Shown one piece after another: positions 8,339 to 17,629 of a stretch of 64,000 nucleotides of DNA. The translations under genes and the position numbers were made by a program. How positions within the stretch are numbered: the first letter of the stretch is position 1; each line of letters opens with the position of its first letter. Source of the stretch: Glaciecola sp964643575 (GTDB taxonomy: Bacteria; Pseudomonadota; Gammaproteobacteria; Enterobacterales; Alteromonadaceae). Location: assembly GCA_964643575.1 (NCBI GenBank), contig CAZXTD010000004.1, positions 4,040 through 68,039 of the forward strand. Direction: 5' to 3'. The notes beneath the pieces are model-generated. The model was given only the letters and a program-made list of their open reading frames with translations, made no database searches and had not been told where the DNA came from.

Positions 8339-9484
8339 TTACTCTTTTTTATGATTTATATGTTTGAGTATGAATGTTTCTGGTCGTAAGTCATAAGCAG
8401 ACGTTTTACCATTAAGTACTTTGCTCATACTTTTAATCGCTTCTTTTGACCATTGAGGTGAATGTAAGAAGTCACCAAAAACCTGTGCATTGTTTTTATT
8501 TATATGACTCATGGGTGTTTTTATTACAAGCCCTAACTCGTCAGAAAAGTCGATTCCGTTCAAGTAATCGTAATATAAAACAAGCGAAAAACCGGCTTCT
8601 AAAAAGTGGCCACCCATGCTCATTGTTAACTTGTTTTGCTCGATTAAAGACGGAGTCTCGTTCGACCAATCTATACTGCCAATCACGGAATGTTTCGGGA
8701 TTGACATTTTGCTTGTCTCTAGACCTTCCAATAACCCATATGCCATGATGTCGCTTGCAAGCCAAAATGCATCTATGCTCGCATGTCGCTTAACTATTGT
8801 AGGGGTTATTTGGGCGACTCTTTGTTTGCTCCAGTCGCCATAAATAAACCCTAAAATCTGACTATTGCCGTCAGCTTTTACGGCTTCTTCAAGACCTGCC
8901 AGCCTCTGTTTGCTGACATCTGCAAAGCTTTGCCCGGTAATCGCAAAAAGATTGATATTGCATGCTTGGTTCGGACATTTATTGTTACGCCCTTGTTTGA
9001 TTAATGCTGTGCCCAAGTCTTTACCCACAAGGAAATCATTAGGTGAAAGCTGTGCTAACCAATTAGGGTATTTTTCTCGGGGTTTACCTATAGACTTGCT
9101 CTGCTGCAATGACACATCTGAATTAATCGATATTAATGCAATGTCGTGTTTTTGGAGCAACAGCAGTATTTCTTCCTCAGAGCCAACCCAAAACGATGTC
9201 AGAACAAGTGAAGGCTTTTGGGGGCTGGCATTGATGCGGTTTTCTATAAATTCGGCAGCGCGAAATCTATTCCTCATCGACTCTGGCGGATAAGCTACGT
9301 CCAAATTAAATCCTAAAACGTCAGCCACAGCTTGAGCAAAGTCAACCTGTGCATCCCAAAACGGAAACCCTTTATCAACTGGATAAATGAATAGAACATG
9401 CTCAGTATTAGTCTGTTCAAGCTTGGCGTTCGCATTAACGACAAAGCTTAGAATGCAAAAAATAGATAAAAATATGCGTGCCAA
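8339..9484 (-). CDS. Orphan periplasmic substrate-binding protein (LacI/RbsB-like fold)
   Basis: A 381-residue exported protein: signal peptide with cleavage after NANA (residue 20), then a type I periplasmic binding fold of the sugar-binding class (VLFIYPVDKGFPFWDAQVDFAQAVADVLG at the start, IDAFWLASDIMAYGLLEGLE and SVIGSIDWSNE later). CPNQAC could form a disulfide. No ABC ATPase or permease lies nearby, so it may feed a distant transporter or serve as the ligand sensor of a membrane signalling protein, as LuxP does. The ligand cannot be read from the sequence. It stands alone between a convergent and a same-strand gene. Confidence 0.75.
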   Translation of the reverse strand: MARIFLSIFCILSFVVNANAKLEQTNTEHVLFIYPVDKGFPFWDAQVDFAQAVADVLGFNLDVAYPPESMRNRFRAAEFIENRINASPQKPSLVLTSFWVGSEEEILLLLQKHDIALISINSDVSLQQSKSIGKPREKYPNWLAQLSPNDFLVGKDLGTALIKQGRNNKCPNQACNINLFAITGQSFADVSKQRLAGLEEAVKADGNSQILGFIYGDWSKQRVAQITPTIVKRHASIDAFWLASDIMAYGLLEGLETSKMSIPKHSVIGSIDWSNETPSLIEQNKLTMSMGGHFLEAGFSLVLYYDYLNGIDFSDELGLVIKTPMSHINKNNAQVFGDFLHSPQWSKEAIKSMSKVLNGKTSAYDLRPETFILKHINHKKE

Positions 9485-9571
9485 GGATATATCCTATTAA
9501 ATCAGATGTTCAAAAAGTTGAGCAACCAAGGTTAATTACCGTAAGCCCTATAATAGTTGATAATTCGGTGT

Positions 9572-10021
9572 TCAAAAAGGCTTGGCAATTGCCAATACTA
9601 CAATTATAAGTAAGGCCAACACGGGCGCTTCGTTTAATATTCGATAAAACTTATGACTGTGAGTATTGGTATTATTTAAAAATCGCTTCATCAGTACAAA
9701 TAAGTACGCGTGATAAACGTAATACAAAATCACAAACACCAACTTTATATGTAGCCACATGCTTAGCTTAAACCAGTCACGGCCATATTCTACAATCAAT
9801 AAAACGCCAAAAACTAAGGTTAGTACGGCAAAAGGTGTGACAAAATACCAAAGCCGCCGCTGCATAATATTGAGTTGGTCTTTAAAGGCTTGATTAGTAC
9901 TTTCGGCGTTATAAACAAACAAGCGAGGCAAGTAAAACAAGCCGGCCATCCAAGCGACCATAAAAAACACATGTAGAGATTTGTACCAAAGTAGCAAAGG
10001 GATATTTGTTAACCAATCCAT
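9572..10021 (-). CDS. hemJ: HemJ protoporphyrinogen IX oxidase
   Basis: A 149-residue membrane protein with four hydrophobic helices that oxidises protoporphyrinogen IX in heme synthesis. The family residues are visible: a histidine at H17 in YKSLHVFFMVAWMAGLFYLPR and a lysine at K93 in WLHIKLVFVILYY, matching the conserved His and Lys reported as essential in HemJ. Length is normal. It lies 20 bp downstream of a ClC-family gene on the same strand; hemB is elsewhere in the window. Chance of another CopD-like protein is small. Confidence 0.9.
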   Translation of the reverse strand: MDWLTNIPLLLWYKSLHVFFMVAWMAGLFYLPRLFVYNAESTNQAFKDQLNIMQRRLWYFVTPFAVLTLVFGVLLIVEYGRDWFKLSMWLHIKLVFVILYYVYHAYLFVLMKRFLNNTNTHSHKFYRILNEAPVLALLIIVVLAIAKPF

Positions 10022-10041
10022 ATAAAGTTCCAGTTAATCGA

Positions 10042-11919
10042 CTAGTGCCGTAGTCGGAGCAAATAAGTATGCAGCATGTTCCAAGTGATTATACCGCAAA
10101 TCTGACCGCGGATTTTTTCTGAATTGTGACCGTCAAATAGTTCTGAATCAATGTTTTCGTGTTCACTAGCCGTATTTGAGTACACAACAACACCGCCTTG
10201 TCGTTTTTTATAAAGTAATTCATAAACCTCGGCCAAGGTATTTTGTTCTGATACCGAGTGCAAGCTTTGTAGGCTAATCGGATAAGCATTTTCTTGTAAG
10301 CTAACGTCGAGACTGACTAAGTTCCAGTCAAAATTAGGATCGTCAGCTGAGTCAGTATAATTAGGTGTTTTTTCGCGCATTTCATCAGAGTCTACGCTTA
10401 CTGCGTTGTCGATAATTTCAGGCTCGATTGATGTTTTACTTACTCTATCAATTACAAACGCATCGGGGTGCTCTTGCAAATAACCATACATTTCGGCATC
10501 TTTGCCATCATAGTATACGCGAATATCGCGGCGCATGATGGCCATTACGCCAGTGTCTTGCAGCACATCTCTAATTGAGGTGGTGGTGTAGGGCAGGCCT
10601 TGATAGTCTAGTTGCAATACAAAAATAGAGCGATTAGCGCACAATTGCTTAGAAGTGACGTAAGCACTTACTATTGTTATGATGGCCGGCAGAATTACCT
10701 GTTGTGTTGAGCTCAGTTCCATAGCAGCCGATAGCGCGGCCATGGGCGCATGCAGCACAGCGGCTAAAAAGCCTGCTAGGCCAAGTAAAGCGTAATTTTC
10801 TGTAAGGCCTGACACTACTTGGCTATCTACTTCAAAAACAAACAAGCCCTGCAGGAAAAGCGTACCGGCTAAAATGCCTATCACCATTACAGCTCCAATG
10901 ATCCCGCCAGGTACGCCTAAGCTAATGGCTACGATGGCGAGTAAAAACTTAGCGGCAAATAGCAGGGCTATGGCTAGTGTGTCGGGTGACGCATGTAAGA
11001 AGTTATTAATGTTAATAAATTCTGCACCAAGGGCACTGGGCATAAAAAAGGCAAATGCGCCCGTAATCACGGCAGCCGCCAACAAGCGCGTTACCATTGA
11101 CAGCGGGCGACACAATCGCATGATACGCATTAGCTGGCTATTAAATACACTGGCCAATATACCCAAAAACATGCCCAATAAAATAAGCAAGGGAAAGTGC
11201 GAGTATTCCATGATTGAGAAGTCTAAAAATGCGAGTTCAGTCACATCACCAAATACCAAGCGTGTTAAAAACGACCCGCATGCGGCGGCGAGCAAAACAG
11301 GCACAAAAATATGTACCTTGTATTCCCGCATCACCACTTCCATTACAAATATTACAGCAGCAAAAGGGGTATTAAATGCTGCAGCAATACCTGCTGCAAT
11401 GCCGCACCCGGCTAATATGCGCAGGCTATTAAAGGGGAGTTTAAACCAACGGCCAACGTAATGACTCGCTGCAGCCGCTAAATGTACTGTCGGGCCTTCT
11501 TTGCCCACAACAAAACCGCTGGCTAATGCTAAAATGCCGCCAAAAAACTGATTGATTGAGCTGACAAAAGGAATGTGACCGTAAAAAAGTTTAAATCGGT
11601 GTATAACAAATGGTATACCCAGCCGATAATGTTTAAACCCGGTAAGTTTTGCGATGGCAATGATGGTAAGTACGGCAATAATTGGGAATAAAAATAGTTG
11701 CCAACTAGGCAATGCGCTATAATCTCCCACACTGCCTAAAATCGATACTTGTAAAAGCGCTAAACATAGCCTAAACAGTATGATGATACCAGCCGCAATG
11801 AGCCCGCCTAGCAACCCGATAATACATAGTTGGACTGATGTAGACGGTGTTGATAGAGCTAGGCGCAGCGCAGGTAAAAAGCTGAGCGATTGCAAAAAGT
11901 GTTGGGTGCGAGTAAACAA
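10042..11919 (-). CDS. ClC-family chloride channel/transporter with CBS region
   Basis: A 625-residue protein with an N-terminal ClC membrane domain (about residues 20-440) and a C-terminal cytosolic CBS pair split by an acidic linker (SDEMREKTPNYTDSADDPN). The gating glutamate is present in GKEGPTVH. The first selectivity loop reads RLGIP instead of GSGIP and the third reads GVPGGIIGA instead of GIFAP. The position of the internal proton glutamate (E203 in E. coli ClC-ec1, FIIEE) is valine here (FVMEVV), as in channel-type ClCs. Transport mode and anion are therefore open. Lies just upstream of hemJ. Confidence 0.85.
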   Translation of the reverse strand: MFTRTQHFLQSLSFLPALRLALSTPSTSVQLCIIGLLGGLIAAGIIILFRLCLALLQVSILGSVGDYSALPSWQLFLFPIIAVLTIIAIAKLTGFKHYRLGIPFVIHRFKLFYGHIPFVSSINQFFGGILALASGFVVGKEGPTVHLAAAASHYVGRWFKLPFNSLRILAGCGIAAGIAAAFNTPFAAVIFVMEVVMREYKVHIFVPVLLAAACGSFLTRLVFGDVTELAFLDFSIMEYSHFPLLILLGMFLGILASVFNSQLMRIMRLCRPLSMVTRLLAAAVITGAFAFFMPSALGAEFININNFLHASPDTLAIALLFAAKFLLAIVAISLGVPGGIIGAVMVIGILAGTLFLQGLFVFEVDSQVVSGLTENYALLGLAGFLAAVLHAPMAALSAAMELSSTQQVILPAIITIVSAYVTSKQLCANRSIFVLQLDYQGLPYTTTSIRDVLQDTGVMAIMRRDIRVYYDGKDAEMYGYLQEHPDAFVIDRVSKTSIEPEIIDNAVSVDSDEMREKTPNYTDSADDPNFDWNLVSLDVSLQENAYPISLQSLHSVSEQNTLAEVYELLYKKRQGGVVVYSNTASEHENIDSELFDGHNSEKIRGQICGIITWNMLHTYLLRLRH

Positions 11920-12057
11920 ATTAATACGCTATTAGTTGATTCAATATAAACGAACGGCTATTGAGTGAAATTCTACAAGATTGCTACGCTATCGTATTGT
12001 TGCATATACGTTAGCGATAGTATCAGATTAACATAAAACAACAACTTAGGAGAGACA

Positions 12058-12768
12058 TTGGACTTAAGAAAATACCGCGAAAAAGCTGGCTTTGTTCGCT
12101 ATTACTTAGTCTTAATTATAATTATTGTTGCAGTCGCTTACGCAGGCTATGAGTTTGCGCATGTCGAAAAAGCGAGTTTAGAAGCAGACAATAGGCTACT
12201 CAATAAAAGCCTGAATAATTTGAGCGGTGAGCATCAAAAGCTACAATCTGACTACAATATTTTGAAAGTAGAGCTAGAAATAGCACAACTAGCTAATGAG
12301 CAGTCTCAAGTCAGTATTAAAGATGGTATTAACCGTGAACAAACTTTAAAAGAACAAATATCGTTTTATCAACGAGTGCTTGCCCCCGAAATGTCGCAAG
12401 ATGGCTTTGTAGTTGAACGAATGGAAATATCGCCAACGGTAAGTGAAAATAACTACGCAGTAAATATGATTTTATTGCAACATGAAAACATCAAAGCCGT
12501 TGTAAAAGGGACCTTGAGCATTCGCGTATTCGGGAGTCAAAACGGTAAGGCGCAAAGCTTTGACATTCAAGACCTGCAAGACGTACCTAAGTCGTCATTA
12601 GAATTTGCGTTCAAATATTTTCAGGTTGTACAAACAAGCATAACCTTACCGAGTGACTTTACGCCCGACCGTTTCGAAATCAATACCGACATTTACAAGT
12701 ATCGTAAAAAACGTGGGTCCTATTCAACTACCATTAAATGGCAAGAAGCATTTAGCGAAGCTGAGTGA
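12058..12768 (+). CDS. DUF6776-like membrane-anchored coiled-coil protein
   Basis: A 236-residue protein with one N-terminal transmembrane helix (residues 17-31, VLIIIIVAVAYAGYE), a coiled coil (about 35-110) and a C-terminal beta-rich periplasmic domain. The start is TTG at 12058, with AGGAGAG four bases upstream; no ATG in the frame fits. Proteins of this build, often found directly before erpA, are grouped as DUF6776; function is unknown. Predicted to be inner-membrane with the bulk in the periplasm. Confidence 0.7.
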   Translation: MDLRKYREKAGFVRYYLVLIIIIVAVAYAGYEFAHVEKASLEADNRLLNKSLNNLSGEHQKLQSDYNILKVELEIAQLANEQSQVSIKDGINREQTLKEQISFYQRVLAPEMSQDGFVVERMEISPTVSENNYAVNMILLQHENIKAVVKGTLSIRVFGSQNGKAQSFDIQDLQDVPKSSLEFAFKYFQVVQTSITLPSDFTPDRFEINTDIYKYRKKRGSYSTTIKWQEAFSEAE

Positions 12769-12884
12769 ATACTTGATTAAAACACTCAGGTATTAGATAA
12801 TTAACGGGTTGATTAGTTTATTAATGCAAGCACATTGGGATGTATTAATGTGATTTCGAACGTATGGTGCTTGTGGAGAAATTT

Positions 12885-13229
12885 ATGTCTGTAGAATCTG
12901 CCATGCCTATTGAGTTTTCAGACTCGGCGGCAAGCAAAGTTAAAACCCTGATTGAAGAAGAAGAAAATCCAAACCTTAAGTTGCGCGTGTATGTCACAGG
13001 TGGCGGATGTTCTGGTTTTCAATACGGATTTACATTTGACGAAAAAGTAAACGAAGGCGATATGACCATTGAAAATCAAACTGTCACTTTAGTGGTAGAC
13101 CCAATGAGTTTACAATACTTAGTTGGCGGCATCGTTGATTATACTGACGGTTTAGAAGGCTCTCGTTTTTTTGTGAATAACCCAAATGCGAGTACCACTT
13201 GCGGCTGCGGCGCGAGTTTTAGTGTGTAG
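12885..13229 (+). CDS. erpA: Iron-sulfur cluster insertion protein ErpA
   Basis: A-type Fe-S carrier that passes clusters to apoproteins such as IspG/IspH. From ATG 12885 the protein is 114 residues, equal to E. coli ErpA, with the three cluster cysteines at C42 (GGGCSGFQYGF), C106 and C108 (TTCGCG). A GGAG ribosome site lies just upstream of this ATG; an ATG at 12864 in the same frame is less likely because the ribosome site would then be inside the gene. Its own transcription unit, between a DUF6776-like gene and a GST. Confidence 0.95.
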   Translation: MSVESAMPIEFSDSAASKVKTLIEEEENPNLKLRVYVTGGGCSGFQYGFTFDEKVNEGDMTIENQTVTLVVDPMSLQYLVGGIVDYTDGLEGSRFFVNNPNASTTCGCGASFSV

Positions 13230-13287
13230 TTGAGTTTTAATAATCACTTTTACGCAGTACAACATTAACAACCACAGGAAAATATAA

Positions 13288-13872
13288 ATGAGTGCAAGTA
13301 TGCAATTGTACGGGTCGACAACCTCACCTTACGTGCGCCGCTTACGTATTTACATGCAGGAGCTTGAGCACGAGTTTATCGAGGTTGATATATTCAATAG
13401 CAGAGACCGCAGCAGTATTGCAATTGACAACCCGACGCTTAAAATTCCAATGTTAAAGCACGACGGGCAGGTAATCCTCGATTCTGGCGTGATTCAGCAA
13501 TATCTTCAGCAGGTGCTAACATTACCTCAGCTAAGCTGGGACGAACGCAACTTACTGACCAGTATCGATGCGGTCAACGATTCCCTTGTGCAAATGCTGA
13601 TACTTTCACGCTCCGAAATAGACACAAGTTCAGACAAAATGTATTTCAGAATACAACGTGAACGCATGGATGTCGTATTCGCTCATTTAGAAAAGGCAGC
13701 AGAGCAAGGTGCATTTGAACAATGGAATTATCTTTCGATTAGTCTTTACTGTCTGCTAGATTGGGTTATGTTTAGAGCATTGCATGATATTTCTAGCTTT
13801 AGTTTGTTAAACAAACTTTACCATCAGTGGCATCAGCTGGCTATTTGCCATCAAACTGACCCTCGCCAATAG
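13288..13872 (+). CDS. Glutathione S-transferase family protein
   Basis: A 194-residue GST-like protein. The thioredoxin-fold N-terminal domain reads LYGSTTSPYVRRLRIYMQE, with S/T-SPY at the place of the catalytic residue, then IPMLKHDGQVILDSGVIQQYL, the glutathione-binding cis-Pro and DSG motif. The C-terminal helical domain is short (about 110 residues). AGGAAAAT precedes the ATG. The closest use may be in stress or thiol chemistry; the substrate is unknown. It is on the same strand as erpA but 58 bp apart. Confidence 0.8.
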   Translation: MSASMQLYGSTTSPYVRRLRIYMQELEHEFIEVDIFNSRDRSSIAIDNPTLKIPMLKHDGQVILDSGVIQQYLQQVLTLPQLSWDERNLLTSIDAVNDSLVQMLILSRSEIDTSSDKMYFRIQRERMDVVFAHLEKAAEQGAFEQWNYLSISLYCLLDWVMFRALHDISSFSLLNKLYHQWHQLAICHQTDPRQ

Positions 13873-13882
13873 CGTTTTTATT

Positions 13883-14836
13883 TTAGGTCGAAAAGTGCAC
13901 TTCGGCGCGTATGGCAACGCCTGGTGAGGCTCTAAAGTTTTCCTCGCGTAGCCATAAAATAAAGGGTTCTACTTCTATAAATAGCCAGTCGCGCAACACT
14001 TTTCTTTTGTAACGCATGCTCAGTAGCATTTGTTCTTTGCGGTAATTAGGTCGAGACAGGCCGTCTATCATTGCCGTGAATACGTAGCTCGTGTCGTTCT
14101 TGGCCAAATGCAAATATTGGACTTCGTGTCGCCATACCCAATCGTCTGTTTTATCTCTAAAGCGGAAATTATTATTAAACTCAAAGGCCGACCGGCTATC
14201 AAACACATAGCCAAACTCGGCATTTAGCTCAACGCCTAGTTTATCGCCTGAGTACCAATGGCTCTCAGCATAGTAGTAAAGATTAGCGTCTTTGCTATAT
14301 TTTATTTCATCCGTATAACGAGCTCTTGTATAAAGCTGGCTGCCGCGCCCAAAACCAACCCGGTAGGATAGTTTGTCTTTGTCTTCTTGTTTGAATTGCA
14401 ATGCAAGAACCGTTTGGTCATTGTTGCCAAGCTCATCACGACGAGCTGATTTCAAAGCTTGTTGATTACCGCTGTCTTCTTCGTCTGACAAAAATAGTTC
14501 TACACGGTCTTTTAGTGCGGGAAGGGTAGCACGAATTCTAAATCTAAAGTCAATTTCACTAAAATCGCCCGAACGAGGCTCCCAACCAAAACGCAATTTG
14601 CCCCGTGTAGTGGGTAATGTGTCTTGATTGCCGCCTTCGTGCTTAAACCAGTTATTGATTGTGTCGGCAGTAGAGTCTACGCCGTAGTTTAAATAACAGT
14701 ATGCGTCATCTATCGGTCCGAGTTGACCACAAAAATCATAATTTAAATCGTTTATTACTTGCTTGTCTGGCCGTTCGTTTGACAGAACAACGGCATGCCA
14801 AGTATTGAGTAATAAGAAATAAAGACCAAAACGCAA
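13883..14836 (-). CDS. Hypothetical outer-membrane-like beta-barrel protein
   Basis: A 317-residue protein with an N-terminal hydrophobic signal segment (FGLYFLLLNTWHAVVLS) and then long alternating aromatic/charged strands (LSYRVGFGRG, LYYYAESHWYSGDKLGVELNAEFGYVF, AFEFNNNFRFRD, WVWRHEVQYLHLAK, AMIDGLSRPNYRKEQMLLSMRYKRK), ending in a short strand VHFST. This pattern, plus paired cysteines near the N-terminus, suggests an outer membrane barrel. No family recognised. Convergent with the GST gene and divergent from tatA, so it forms its own unit. Confidence 0.6.
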   Translation of the reverse strand: MRFGLYFLLLNTWHAVVLSNERPDKQVINDLNYDFCGQLGPIDDAYCYLNYGVDSTADTINNWFKHEGGNQDTLPTTRGKLRFGWEPRSGDFSEIDFRFRIRATLPALKDRVELFLSDEEDSGNQQALKSARRDELGNNDQTVLALQFKQEDKDKLSYRVGFGRGSQLYTRARYTDEIKYSKDANLYYYAESHWYSGDKLGVELNAEFGYVFDSRSAFEFNNNFRFRDKTDDWVWRHEVQYLHLAKNDTSYVFTAMIDGLSRPNYRKEQMLLSMRYKRKVLRDWLFIEVEPFILWLREENFRASPGVAIRAEVHFST

Positions 14837-15013
14837 CAGTTTAATAATAAATTCACCTTAATTAGCTTGTGTTTTGTGCTACGGCTGGATATTTTAGCTC
14901 TGTGGTATCTTATACAGTGATTATTAACATTATCTAAGTATAATACCAACACAAGCGAAGCGCTTATTCAAATAATAATCTTCAATAGCATTTGTATACA
15001 AAGAGGGAAAACC

Positions 15014-15274
15014 ATGGGCTTAAGTGTACCCAGTATAATACTGATATTAGTCATCGTGATACTGTTGTTTGGCACATCAAAACTAAAAAACATGGGGTCA
15101 GATTTAGGATCTGCGCTTAAAGGCTTTAAAAAAGCAGTAAGTGAAGACGACAGTAAAAAAGACGATCAACAAGACGCTGATTTTGCGCCGCTTGAAAAGC
15201 CCGACCAAAAAACGGCCGATTCAAATGTGCAACAAACGTCTCAAAACGCTGATAAAGAAAAACAAGACAAGTAG
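15014..15274 (+). CDS. tatA: Sec-independent protein translocase TatA
   Basis: Pore-forming subunit of the twin-arginine translocase that exports folded, often cofactor-loaded proteins. 86 residues: a single N-terminal helix (SIILILVIVILLFG), the FGTSKLKNMGSDLGSALKGFKKAV amphipathic helix, and an acidic tail. GAGGGAAA is well spaced before the ATG. First gene of tatABC-tatD with 18 bp to tatB. Confidence 0.95.
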   Translation: MGLSVPSIILILVIVILLFGTSKLKNMGSDLGSALKGFKKAVSEDDSKKDDQQDADFAPLEKPDQKTADSNVQQTSQNADKEKQDK

Positions 15275-15292
15275 AAATAAGAACGCTTTTTT

Positions 15293-15949
15293 ATGTTTGA
15301 TATCGGCTTTTTAGAAATGATGGTGATTGGTGTCCTTGCGCTTTTGGTGCTAGGGCCAGAGCGTTTGCCGGGCGCGATAAAGTCATGCATGCAAACCGTG
15401 CGAAGTATAAAAGAGATGGCAAACGGCTTTAAGCAAGAAGTTTCTGCTCAAATAGATGCCCATGAATTACATGCTAATTTAAAAAAGGCTGAAGAATTGG
15501 GCATGAAGAATCTTGGTAAAGATATACAAGATTCGGTCAATGAGCTTAAAGAAGCTGCTGCTTCTGTACAGCGACCCTACCAAAAAGCGAAAGACGAGCT
15601 GACAAGCACCGATATTTCCAAGCAAATAGACGAGCGCAGTATTGCCCCACCCGTATCATCAAATCAGCAATCACAAACCGGCCAAGCTGTAACTGATACG
15701 CCTGAAATCGCTTTTCCCTCAAACGAGCCTCAAATCACGCCGCAAAGAGAGTTTGACGATTATCAGCATAACGATAACGCGTTATCTGCAGACGGTGAGA
15801 GTGGGCAGGCGCAGACTGAGCTTAAGTCTGGAAATAAAAGCGAACAAGCCACAAACGAGCAGCCCGACAGTAGCTTCGATAACAATCTACTAGACGAAGC
15901 GATTTCTAAAAATATGACAAGGCCAACTGTAACCAAACCTCATGAGTGA
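15293..15949 (+). CDS. tatB: Sec-independent protein translocase TatB
   Basis: TatB works with TatC in the receptor complex that recognises twin-arginine signal peptides. The N-terminus FDIGFLEMMVIGVLALLVLGPERLP is diagnostic, followed by an amphipathic helix and a long, low-complexity acidic/Gln-rich tail (to 218 residues). The tail is longer than in E. coli TatB (171) and looks disordered. It overlaps the start of tatC by 8 bases. Confidence 0.95.
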   Translation: MFDIGFLEMMVIGVLALLVLGPERLPGAIKSCMQTVRSIKEMANGFKQEVSAQIDAHELHANLKKAEELGMKNLGKDIQDSVNELKEAAASVQRPYQKAKDELTSTDISKQIDERSIAPPVSSNQQSQTGQAVTDTPEIAFPSNEPQITPQREFDDYQHNDNALSADGESGQAQTELKSGNKSEQATNEQPDSSFDNNLLDEAISKNMTRPTVTKPHE

Positions 15950-16700
15950 ACCCGGTACTTTAATTTCTCATTTAATCGAGCTTCGATCGCGTATTCTTAA
16001 AGCGTTGCTTGCAGTTTTAATTGTGTTTTTGTGCTTGTTTTACTTTGCACAAGACCTCTATCAATATCTAGCGCTTCCGCTTATTGCCACTTTGCCCGAA
16101 GGCTCAACAATGATAGCAACGGCAGTCGCATCGCCCTTTTTAGCGCCTTTTAAACTCACTTTGGTGCTTTCGTTTTTTATAGCTATTCCGGTTGTGTTAT
16201 ATCAAATATGGGCTTTTGTAGCGCCAGGCTTATACCGAAACGAAAAAAAACTGATTGCGCCCTTACTCGCGAGCAGCACATTGTTGTTTTACGCCGGTAT
16301 GGCCTTTGCCTACTATGTTGTTTTCCCTCTCGTATTTATGTTTTTTAATAGCGTAGCGCCAGAAGGAGTGTTGGTTAGTACCGATATTTCAAGTTACTTA
16401 GATTTTGTACTCAAGTTATTTTTTGCCTTTGGTCTTGCATTTGAAGTACCTATCGCGGTCATACTCATGTGCTGGACGGGAGCTACTACCGCAGAAAGCC
16501 TGCGGAAAAAGCGACCCTATGTCATTGTTGCCGCTTTTGTTATTGGCATGTTGTTAACACCGCCCGATGTTATTTCGCAGGTCTTGTTGGCCGTACCTAT
16601 GTGGATTTTGTTTGAAATAGGGGTCATTATTGGTGGCCTTTATGGCAACAAACGTGCGCAAGAACCGCAAGATGAAGATGAGCCAGAAGACGCCCGTTGA
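15942..16700 (+). CDS. tatC: Sec-independent protein translocase TatC
   Basis: Six-helix membrane protein that binds the RR signal peptide. 252 residues; the N-terminus PGTLISHLIELRSRILKALL contains the conserved HL-ELR motif, and FYAGMAFAYYVVFPLVF plus the later helices are typical. The tail ends in a short acidic cytosolic stretch. It overlaps tatB by 8 bases, indicating translational coupling. Confidence 0.96.
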   Translation: MSEPGTLISHLIELRSRILKALLAVLIVFLCLFYFAQDLYQYLALPLIATLPEGSTMIATAVASPFLAPFKLTLVLSFFIAIPVVLYQIWAFVAPGLYRNEKKLIAPLLASSTLLFYAGMAFAYYVVFPLVFMFFNSVAPEGVLVSTDISSYLDFVLKLFFAFGLAFEVPIAVILMCWTGATTAESLRKKRPYVIVAAFVIGMLLTPPDVISQVLLAVPMWILFEIGVIIGGLYGNKRAQEPQDEDEPEDAR

Positions 16701-16716
16701 GCTTTTCAACAATCAA

Positions 16717-17589
16717 ATGGACACGTGGATTGACACTGGGGTAAACCTTCTCGACCCACGTTTATGTTCTCCTGATATTTTACATCGCGCCTATGATGCG
16801 TATGTTAGGCATATCCTTGTTATTTCATCGACTTTAGACGAATCGGTTGAAGCTCTTGCGCTTTGTGCTTCTAATAATCATGGTGATACTAACGCACCTC
16901 AAAATACCCACAAAAAAGTCAGACTGGCATGCACTGCAGGTATTCATCCTCATCACGCAGACAAATACGCTAAAAACGGTCAAGTCATAAGCGATTCAGA
17001 GCAAGACTCTGCCAACGGCAATCTTCAATATTGGGCTAAACTTAAACAACTATGTGCCGATAAAAATGTGAGCGCAATTGGCGAGTGTGGACTTGATTTT
17101 AATCGAAATTTTTCAACTCAAGAGAACCAACTAGCCGTATTTGAGCAACAATTAATCATTGCTGCTGAGCTTGGCATGGGCGTTTATTTGCATGAACGCG
17201 ACGCCTTTGACGCACAATTTGCCTTATTGCAGAAGTATGCGAGCCGTCTAAAGTTTATGGTTGTGCACTGTTTTACCGGTACGCTAGCGCAAATGCTGAA
17301 ATACCTTGAACTGGGGTGTTTTATTGGCGTAACTGGCTGGCTTTGCGATAACAAACGAGGGCTAGCACTACAAGAGGCGGTAAAGCATTTGCCGCTTTCA
17401 CGCTTACTTTTAGAAACAGATGCGCCGTATTTATTTCCAAAAACACTGCGGCCTCGTAAATCGACCAATGAGCCTTGCAATATTCCTTATATTGGCAGAG
17501 CGCTGGCGGAACAGCTGGAAGAGTCTGAACAGACGGTAAGAAATTATGCGTTTAAAAACGCAGAACAGCTATTTTTCAATGAGAGGTAG
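16717..17589 (+). CDS. tatD: TatD family metal-dependent hydrolase/DNase
   Basis: TatD is a divalent-metal phosphoesterase (3'-5' exonuclease in E. coli) and is not needed for Tat export despite its place in the operon. The N-terminus WIDTGVNLLDP fits E. coli TatD's FDIGVNL, which supports ATG 16717 (290 aa); upstream in-frame ATGs at 16672 and 16678 overlap tatC. Other marks: TAGIHPHHADKY, AIGECGLDFNRNFS, VVHCFTGT, GVTGWLCD and LLETDAPYLFP, which carry the metal and catalytic residues. The segment before TAGIHPH holds a small insertion rich in Asn and His. Confidence 0.9.
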   Translation: MDTWIDTGVNLLDPRLCSPDILHRAYDAYVRHILVISSTLDESVEALALCASNNHGDTNAPQNTHKKVRLACTAGIHPHHADKYAKNGQVISDSEQDSANGNLQYWAKLKQLCADKNVSAIGECGLDFNRNFSTQENQLAVFEQQLIIAAELGMGVYLHERDAFDAQFALLQKYASRLKFMVVHCFTGTLAQMLKYLELGCFIGVTGWLCDNKRGLALQEAVKHLPLSRLLLETDAPYLFPKTLRPRKSTNEPCNIPYIGRALAEQLEESEQTVRNYAFKNAEQLFFNER

Positions 17590-17629
17590 CTGTAGACAAT
17601 AATCGACAAATTTCACTCAAGAGTAGTAG

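Noticed and set aside
8446..9293. Several plus-strand frames opposite the periplasmic binding protein
   Set aside because: The minus-strand frame has a signal peptide and full binding-protein fold. The others are antisense shadows with no ribosome sites.
10874..11461. A 195-residue frame on the plus strand opposite the ClC gene
   Set aside because: It is a mirror of the ClC coding sequence, rich in residues that reflect reverse codons of hydrophobic stretches, and lacks a ribosome site.
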